This document shows, piece after piece, positions 58,449-58,449 of a stretch of 58,449 nt of DNA. The stretch covers positions 1 to 58,449 of the forward strand of contig NZ_JAAKZY010000040.1 in assembly GCF_011045015.1 (NCBI RefSeq), in the 5' to 3' direction. The notes below the pieces were generated by a model, which saw nothing but the letters and a program-made list of their open reading frames with translations, did no database searches and was not told where the DNA came from. Position 1 is the first letter of the stretch, and each line of letters opens with the position of its first letter. The translations under genes and the position numbers were made by a program. This stretch comes from Streptomyces scabichelini (lineage in GTDB: Bacteria; Actinomycetota; Actinomycetes; Streptomycetales; Streptomycetaceae).

Positions 58449-58449
58449 C
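58297..58449. repeat. 49-bp perfect inverted repeat ending at the last base of the window
   Basis: 58297-58345 is the exact reverse complement of 58401-58449, with a 55-bp loop between. The right arm runs to the final base, so the repeat could continue beyond it. It may be a fold-back assembly artefact or a genuine hairpin. Confidence 0.9.

Noticed and set aside
1..58449. Mobile element or prophage boundary
   Set aside because: No transposase, integrase, tRNA attachment site or terminal repeats were found. The relics at 26.6 and 49.6 kb have no flanking insertion sequence.
1..58449. CRISPR array
   Set aside because: The repeats found are tandem without spacers (9, 12, 13 and 20 bp units) and no cas gene is present.

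Overview
The window is high-GC actinomycete DNA and almost certainly Streptomyces. Codons end mostly in G or C, genes are tightly packed with ATGA/GTGA overlaps, the maleylpyruvate isomerase is of the mycothiol-dependent type, and GTG starts, Tat/lipoprotein signals and TetR/PaaX/LuxR-ATPase regulators are common. No rRNA, tRNA, CRISPR array, transposase or phage gene was seen. All calls come from reading the sequence and from recalled family features; no database search was run.

Layout. (1) 0.2-5.4 kb is a secreted polymer-attack group: a Tat-type esterase, a two-domain F5/8C(CBM32-like)-polyester hydrolase that resembles PETase/cutinases closely, a DUF418 membrane protein and an expansin (EXLX1 type). 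(2) 5.9-11.5 kb is a metal homeostasis locus: a CtpC-like P1B ATPase with its small PacL-like (DUF1490) partner on the minus strand, divergent from a ZnuABC-type importer. Their shared 297-bp control region holds two identical 12-bp palindromes and a Zur/Fur-like box. (3) 11.6-21.2 kb is a salicylate-to-central-metabolism operon matching the sdg pathway of Streptomyces sp. WA46: PaaX-type regulator, salicylyl-CoA 5-hydroxylase, ADP-forming acyl-CoA synthetase, salicylyl-CoA ligase, gentisate 1,2-dioxygenase, fumarylpyruvate hydrolase, mycothiol-dependent maleylpyruvate isomerase, and a plant-methylesterase-like hydrolase. (4) 21.4-26.6 kb is an alcohol dehydrogenase/hydrolase/aldehyde dehydrogenase operon headed by an AcoR-like regulator with a degenerate AAA+ domain. 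(5) 26.6-37.4 kb is benzoate and catechol degradation: catR-catB-catA-catC on the minus strand, then broken pcaI and pcaD remnants, divergent from benABCD and a LuxR-type ATPase regulator (benR).

(6) 37.6-49.5 kb is a redox/biotransformation region: MarR, DsbA-like, metallo-beta-lactamase-fold, NTF2-like, TetR with two operators, MDR reductase, SDR, DoxX, NmrA-like and LLM flavin proteins, then a second TetR with an elaborate operator controlling SDR, saccharopine-dehydrogenase-like and acyl-CoA synthetase genes. (7) 49.6-51.4 kb has a frameshifted SDR relic, a LysR gene and a convergent SDR. (8) 51.6-57.7 kb is a five-gene sugar or polyol ABC import and oxidation operon (lipoprotein, RbsA-like, RbsC-like, zinc dehydrogenase, DUF4380). 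(9) The last 150 bp form a 49-bp perfect inverted repeat that reaches the final base.

How they fit together. Regions 1, 3, 4 and 5 suggest growth on plant surfaces or litter: loosening and hydrolysing polymers, and consuming salicylate, possibly its esters, benzyl compounds and benzoate. Gentisate would go to fumarate plus pyruvate. Catechol would go to the beta-ketoadipate enol-lactone, whose last steps must be encoded elsewhere because pcaD and pcaI here are remnants. A recurring local feature is a short tandem duplication at or just after stop codons, seen at about six gene ends.
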